From CAZUXE01 sp964624585 (lineage in GTDB: Bacteria; Hydrothermota; Tepidihabitantia; B3-TA06): DNA of 17,361 nt. The translations under genes and the position numbers were made by a program. The number at the start of each line of letters is the position of its first letter. Positions within the stretch are counted from its first letter, which is position 1. The stretch covers positions 1 to 17,361 of the forward strand of contig CAZUXE010000037.1 in the NCBI GenBank assembly GCA_964624585.1. Reading direction: 5' to 3'. The notes below the pieces were generated by a model. That model had not been told where the DNA came from, made no database searches, and saw nothing but the letters and a program-made list of their open reading frames with translations. Of the stretch, positions 14,144 to 17,361 are shown one piece after another.

Positions 14144-14171
14144 TTGACAAGCCTTGGCTTCGCATTAAAAT
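14144..14171 (+). promoter_or_regulatory. Sigma70-type promoter of cysS-deoC, predicting a leaderless mRNA, with a spacer dyad
   Basis: TTGACA (14144-14149) and TAAAAT (14166-14171) are 16 bases apart. The -10 box ends only 6 bases before the ATG at 14178, so the first transcribed base should be at or next to that A. No SD is present (the bases before ATG are TACCCCC). A dyad AAGCC-TT-GGCTT (14149-14160) fills most of the spacer and could be an operator; it could also be chance. No terminator separates the upstream gene, so read-through may add to cysS transcription. Confidence 0.75.
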
Positions 14172-14177
14172 ACCCCC

Positions 14178-15542
14178 ATGCAGGTAGAGTTTTTTGATAC
14201 ATTAAACCGGCAGAAAATGCCGCTTGAACCTAAAGATAATACTGTTCGTATATATCATTGCGGTATGACGGTGCAGGCGCGACCTCACGTTGGACATATG
14301 CGTGGTTATATAGTGATGGATGCGTTTCGTAAGTTCCTTAAATTTGAGGGCTTTAACGTAAAATTGGTGCAGAATATCACTGATATAGACGACAAGGTTA
14401 TTGAAAAATCAGCCGCTGAGGGTATAGATTGGCGAATGCTTGCCGAGCGAAATACCGCCGAACTTCTTGCGGTTTCACAAGCTCTCAATATTGAACCGCC
14501 AACAGTAATGCCGCGGGCTACTCAACATATACAAGAGATACTAAATCTAATATCTCTTCTTATCCAAAAAGGCCATGCCTATGAGTCAGCAGGTGACGTT
14601 TACTTTAACGTACGTTCCTATTCAAAGTACGGTAAGCTTTCAGGTAAGGATATTGATGATTTAGAGTCAGGGGCCAGAATTGAGATAAGTGATAAAAAAC
14701 GTGACCCACTTGACTTTGCTCTGTGGAAGTCTGCAAAACCTGGTGAGCCGTATTGGTTTTCGCCATGGGGTAAGGGGCGTCCGGGATGGCATATTGAATG
14801 TTCGGCTATGTCTACTCATTATCTTGGTTCAGGCTTTGATATTCATGCCGGCGGTGAAGACCTTGTTTTTCCGCATCATGAAAACGAAATTGCTCAGTAT
14901 GAAGCCGCAACGGATAAGGAATTTGCCCGCGCGTGGATGCACATAGAAATGCTCAACCTGCGCGGTGAAAAAATGAGTAAGTCAACCGGTCATGTTGTTT
15001 TAGCTAAAGAAGTGCTTAAAAAGTACTCCCCCAACGTTCTTCGTATGTTTATTCTTAGAGTACATTATCGCGCTCAAACGGAATATTCACTTGAAGGTAT
15101 GGATGAGGCCAAGGCGGCATGGGAGCGTATAGAAACCTTTGTTTCAACCGTAGACTCAGCTCTTGCTGACCAAAACATTGCTACCGAATATCCTGAATTT
15201 GAAGCGGCACTTGCAGATGATTTTAACACGCCCAAGGCAATGGGGTTAATCTTCGATTTGGTTAAACAAGGCAATGAGGCACTGTCGCTTAAAGATATTC
15301 CAAAGCTTCAAGGCATTTCTGCAAAACTCAACCTTGCCCTCAAGATTTTGGGATTTGTACCGCGGTCCTCTGATAGCGGTGGTGAGCATATGCAGACGCT
15401 TCTTGACCTTATAATAGGTTTTCGTAGGGAACTTCGTGAAGCGAAAGCCTACGATTGGGCTGATAAATTGCGTGATATGATGCAGGCCGCCAATTTGATT
15501 ATTGAAGATACCAAAGATGGAACCAGAATAAGATTCAAATGA
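14178..15542 (+). CDS. cysS: Cysteine--tRNA ligase
   Basis: Charges tRNA-Cys with cysteine using ATP in the cytoplasm. The 454-residue class I synthetase has the Zn site residues Cys28, Cys208 (GWHIECS), His233 and Glu237 (FPHHENE), the HIGH-type motif HVGH (37-40), and KMSKS (265-269). The C-terminal helical region (about 290-454) is the anticodon-binding part and is complete. Length fits the family. Its ATG lies 7 bases after the -10 box, with no SD. The last four bases overlap deoC (ATGA), so the two are translated as a coupled pair. cysS next to deoC has no obvious metabolic link. Confidence 0.96.
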   Translation: MQVEFFDTLNRQKMPLEPKDNTVRIYHCGMTVQARPHVGHMRGYIVMDAFRKFLKFEGFNVKLVQNITDIDDKVIEKSAAEGIDWRMLAERNTAELLAVSQALNIEPPTVMPRATQHIQEILNLISLLIQKGHAYESAGDVYFNVRSYSKYGKLSGKDIDDLESGARIEISDKKRDPLDFALWKSAKPGEPYWFSPWGKGRPGWHIECSAMSTHYLGSGFDIHAGGEDLVFPHHENEIAQYEAATDKEFARAWMHIEMLNLRGEKMSKSTGHVVLAKEVLKKYSPNVLRMFILRVHYRAQTEYSLEGMDEAKAAWERIETFVSTVDSALADQNIATEYPEFEAALADDFNTPKAMGLIFDLVKQGNEALSLKDIPKLQGISAKLNLALKILGFVPRSSDSGGEHMQTLLDLIIGFRRELREAKAYDWADKLRDMMQAANLIIEDTKDGTRIRFK

Positions 15543-16231
15543 AGCCACGAATGCCGCAATCTGCAAAAGAGCTTGCTGTGATGATTGATGCAGCCATGTT
15601 GCGTCCTGAGACAACTCGTCAAGATGTACATCGTTTCCTTGAAGAGGCGCTTTGTTACAATTTTGCTACTGTATTTCTTCATCCTTCATGGATAGGTGAA
15701 GCGCATCAGCTTATTAAGGATTCGCCTGTGGGTTTGGGTGTAGTTATTGCCTATCCTCATGGCGCCCATCTGAGTGAAACCAAGCTTGCGGAAATAAATC
15801 AAGGCCTTGAGCTTGGAGCTGATGAATTTGACATGGTTGCGAATATTGGTCGATTGAGGTCTGGCGATTATCTCTATGTTGCAGATGAAATTGAACGTTG
15901 TCGCCGTCGCTGTGAGGGAAAGATTCTCAAAGTAATTATTGAGACAGCTTTGCTTTCTAATGAAGAGAAGGAAACAGCAGCACGTATTACAGCCGATGCC
16001 GGTGCCGACTTTGTTAAAACTTCTACAGGTATAACCGCTCAGGGTGCTACAACTGACGATGTTACATTACTTTATGATGCTGTAGCAGGCTCTATTGGAA
16101 TAAAGGCATCAGGCGGCATACGCAAGCTTGAACAGGCTTTGGCCATGATAGAAGCAGGTGCATCGCGCATAGGAGCTTCGGTAGGTCGCGCTATTGTGGA
16201 AGAGGCAAAGCTTTACTTTGCGGCACAATAG
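15539..16231 (+). CDS. deoC: Deoxyribose-phosphate aldolase (DeoC/DERA), divergent
   Basis: DERA cleaves 2-deoxyribose 5-phosphate to acetaldehyde and glyceraldehyde 3-phosphate in deoxynucleoside salvage; the glyceraldehyde phosphate would enter the pathway of TpiA. The 230 residues form a class I aldolase TIM barrel. The Schiff-base Lys160 in FVKTSTG, Lys189 in GIKASGG and Asp98 in EFDMVANIG, plus Lys131 in LKVIIET, are all present. Other usually conserved sites differ: IDHT reads IDAA (16-19), the region that contains a Cys in Escherichia coli DERA reads VFLHP (45-49), and GFP reads AYP (70-73). So substrate preference may be altered. The start codon is the ATG that overlaps the cysS stop; no recognisable SD is needed if coupled. 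Confidence 0.88.
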   Translation: MKPRMPQSAKELAVMIDAAMLRPETTRQDVHRFLEEALCYNFATVFLHPSWIGEAHQLIKDSPVGLGVVIAYPHGAHLSETKLAEINQGLELGADEFDMVANIGRLRSGDYLYVADEIERCRRRCEGKILKVIIETALLSNEEKETAARITADAGADFVKTSTGITAQGATTDDVTLLYDAVAGSIGIKASGGIRKLEQALAMIEAGASRIGASVGRAIVEEAKLYFAAQ

Positions 16232-16313
16232 TTACCGGTTGCCAGCAGCCTATATTTTAGAAAAACCGCCGCAATCCACAATGTATTACTATTGCAACAT
16301 TTATCCTTAATTT

Positions 16314-16359
16314 ACTACGTCTTTGTAGTCTTATTGACAAAAGGCTACTCTTCTATAAT
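16314..16359 (+). promoter_or_regulatory. Promoter region of the TPR gene with overlapping inverted repeats
   Basis: TTGACA (16334-16339) and a perfect TATAAT (16354-16359) lie 14 bases apart, shorter than the usual 16-18. A second possible -10, TATATT (16359-16364), gives 19. The TATAAT box ends 8 bases before the ATG at 16368, so the mRNA would be leaderless or nearly so. Two overlapping dyads surround the -35: ACTAC/GTAGT (16314-16318, 16325-16329) and GTAGTCTT/AAGGCTAC (16325-16332, 16341-16348, one G-T pair), with TTGACA in the loop of the second. They look like regulator sites. The rest of 16232-16313 after deoC shows no gene and no convincing terminator. Confidence 0.5.
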
Positions 16360-16367
16360 ATATTCAC

Positions 16368-17270
16368 ATGAAAAAATTATTCTTATTTTCATTTGTTTTC
16401 ACATCCTTATTGCTTTATTGTAGCAGATTAGAAAATTCAGCTACTAAAACCTATATAGATTACTATAATCAAGGTATAGATTTAACTAAACGTCAGCAGT
16501 ATAAAGAAGCATTAGATGCGTTTGATAAAACAATTCACCTAAAGCCGGATTATGCTGAAGCACACTTCAATAAAGCATTAATTTTAGTTATACTCCATTC
16601 TTCTGAAGCTTTGAAATCATTTGACGAGGCAATCCGTTTGAATCCTAACGATGCTAATTTCTTCTTCATGAAAGGCTTATATTTAAGCATTCTTAAGGAC
16701 AATACTAAAGCGTTAAAGGCATTTAATGAAGCAATAAGGTTAAAACCTGATTTTGCGGATGCGTACTTTAACCGTGGATTACTTCTTGGAGACCTCAATC
16801 GTCATACTGAAGCGTTAAAGTCATTTAATGAGGCAATACGTTTGAAGCCGGATTATGCCGAAGCGTATGCCAATAAAGCTTCATCTTTACTTGAACTTGG
16901 TCATAATGAGGAAGCATTGAAATTATGTAATAAAGCTATTAGATTAAAACCGGATTATGCTCAAAGCTACTTTAACAGAGGAGTAGCCCTACAAACACTT
17001 AACCATTTAGAAGAAGCTTTGAAGGCGTATAATGAAGCAATACGCTTAAAACCTGATGATGCAGCGGCATATTACAACCGTGCGATGCTACAGGTTCAAT
17101 CAGATAAGTTTGATAAGGCGTTGGAAGATTTAAAAAATTACAGAAAATTGAAAGGTAAGAATTTTGATTCTATCCACGCATGGGGAAATCCTTATTTTGT
17201 ACCTTTGAGTAAAGGTGAGTGGCGCGAGAAGTTTATTGAAATTGTAGGGCCGCCACCTAGAGGGATGTGA
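16368..17270 (+). CDS. TPR-repeat lipoprotein
   Basis: The 300-residue product has a signal peptide with a lipobox-like LLYC (Cys18) and is probably a membrane-anchored extracytoplasmic adaptor. About seven tetratricopeptide units follow (from about residue 29 to 262), each ending in the LxPD--A pattern: the Leu at 58, 91, 125, 159, 193 and 227. Spacing is 34 residues except 33 between the first two, so one early unit is a residue short; the last unit is degenerate. TPR arrays hold partner proteins rather than act as enzymes. A 38-residue tail (263-300) with PPPRGM is unique to this protein in the window. The ATG has no SD and sits right after the promoter. The repeats are very similar in DNA (GAAGCAATAAGGTTAAAACC-type blocks), suggesting recent internal duplication. 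Confidence 0.88.
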   Translation: MKKLFLFSFVFTSLLLYCSRLENSATKTYIDYYNQGIDLTKRQQYKEALDAFDKTIHLKPDYAEAHFNKALILVILHSSEALKSFDEAIRLNPNDANFFFMKGLYLSILKDNTKALKAFNEAIRLKPDFADAYFNRGLLLGDLNRHTEALKSFNEAIRLKPDYAEAYANKASSLLELGHNEEALKLCNKAIRLKPDYAQSYFNRGVALQTLNHLEEALKAYNEAIRLKPDDAAAYYNRAMLQVQSDKFDKALEDLKNYRKLKGKNFDSIHAWGNPYFVPLSKGEWREKFIEIVGPPPRGM

Positions 17271-17319
17271 GCTTATAATTGAAACTTTGGATAGTAGTGT
17301 ATTCTATAATAACATTACT

Positions 17320-17361
17320 GGAGTTTGTGGAACAAACTCCTAAACTCAAACCGAAGGTTTG
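17320..17361. other. Two adjacent triloop hairpins downstream of the TPR gene (terminator-like, cut by the window edge)
   Basis: GGAGTTTGT (17320-17328) pairs perfectly with ACAAACTCC (17332-17340) around a GGA loop. Six bases on, CAAACC (17347-17352) pairs with GGTTTG (17356-17361) around GAA, and that stem may extend outside the window. Neither is followed by a visible T tract. They may be a transcription terminator, an mRNA-stabilising pair, or the first units of a repeat array continuing beyond 17361. A TATAAT (17305-17310) just upstream has no good -35. Confidence 0.5.

Noticed and set aside
17271..17319. Promoter TATAAT at 17305-17310 for a gene outside the window
   Set aside because: No acceptable -35 box lies at 15-18 bases upstream and the downstream hairpins make a terminator more likely.

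Overview
The window is a stretch of a low-GC bacterial chromosome from a Gram-negative (diderm) organism: it encodes a BamA outer-membrane assembly protein, lipoprotein-like signal peptides, and an M23-type protein carrying a C-terminal domain of the type IX-secretion sorting kind. That sorting domain, a two-component system with a DUF4388 (PATAN-like) output, and an rplU that is not followed by rpmA suggest an uncultured lineage of the FCB / WOR-3 (Stahlbacteria) sort. This placement is inference; no rRNA is present to test it. I see no tRNA, rRNA, CRISPR array or insertion sequence.

Layout. (1) 1-983, minus strand: a putative secreted or lipid-anchored GH114-type glycosidase with its own promoter and a terminator that overlaps its stop codon. 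(2) 1179-2634, plus: a tandem pair of roughly 55 % identical ~190-residue proteins of a V4R/HNOB-like type. The leader and the 3' flank were duplicated too. (3) 2635-3115: a gene-poor interval of about 480 bp with several inverted repeats. (4) 3154-14134: nine tightly packed genes that look like one operon: tpiA, secG, rplU, clpC, bamA, a GAF-GAF histidine kinase, a REC-DUF4388 response regulator, a propeller-like protein and an M23 peptidase-like protein. Most junctions overlap by ATGA or TAATG or are a few bases apart. (5) 14178-16231: cysS-deoC, with a promoter of their own. (6) 16368-17270: a seven-unit TPR lipoprotein, followed by two small hairpins at the window edge.

How the genes fit together. 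The long operon mixes core functions (glycolysis, ribosome, Sec translocon, protein quality control) with envelope assembly (BamA, M23-type protein) and a cytoplasmic two-component system, so the kinase/regulator pair is placed to respond alongside envelope biogenesis.

Two points stand out. First, the GH114-type protein has its family motifs in swapped order: the usual C-terminal half comes first and the usual N-terminal half second, as expected for a circular permutation of the (beta/alpha) barrel. Second, four first-of-unit genes (the GH114 gene, tpiA, cysS, TPR) have a sigma70-like promoter whose -10 box lies only 6-10 bases before the start codon with no Shine-Dalgarno sequence, which predicts leaderless or nearly leaderless mRNAs. 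Genes inside the operon mostly have recognisable SD sequences.
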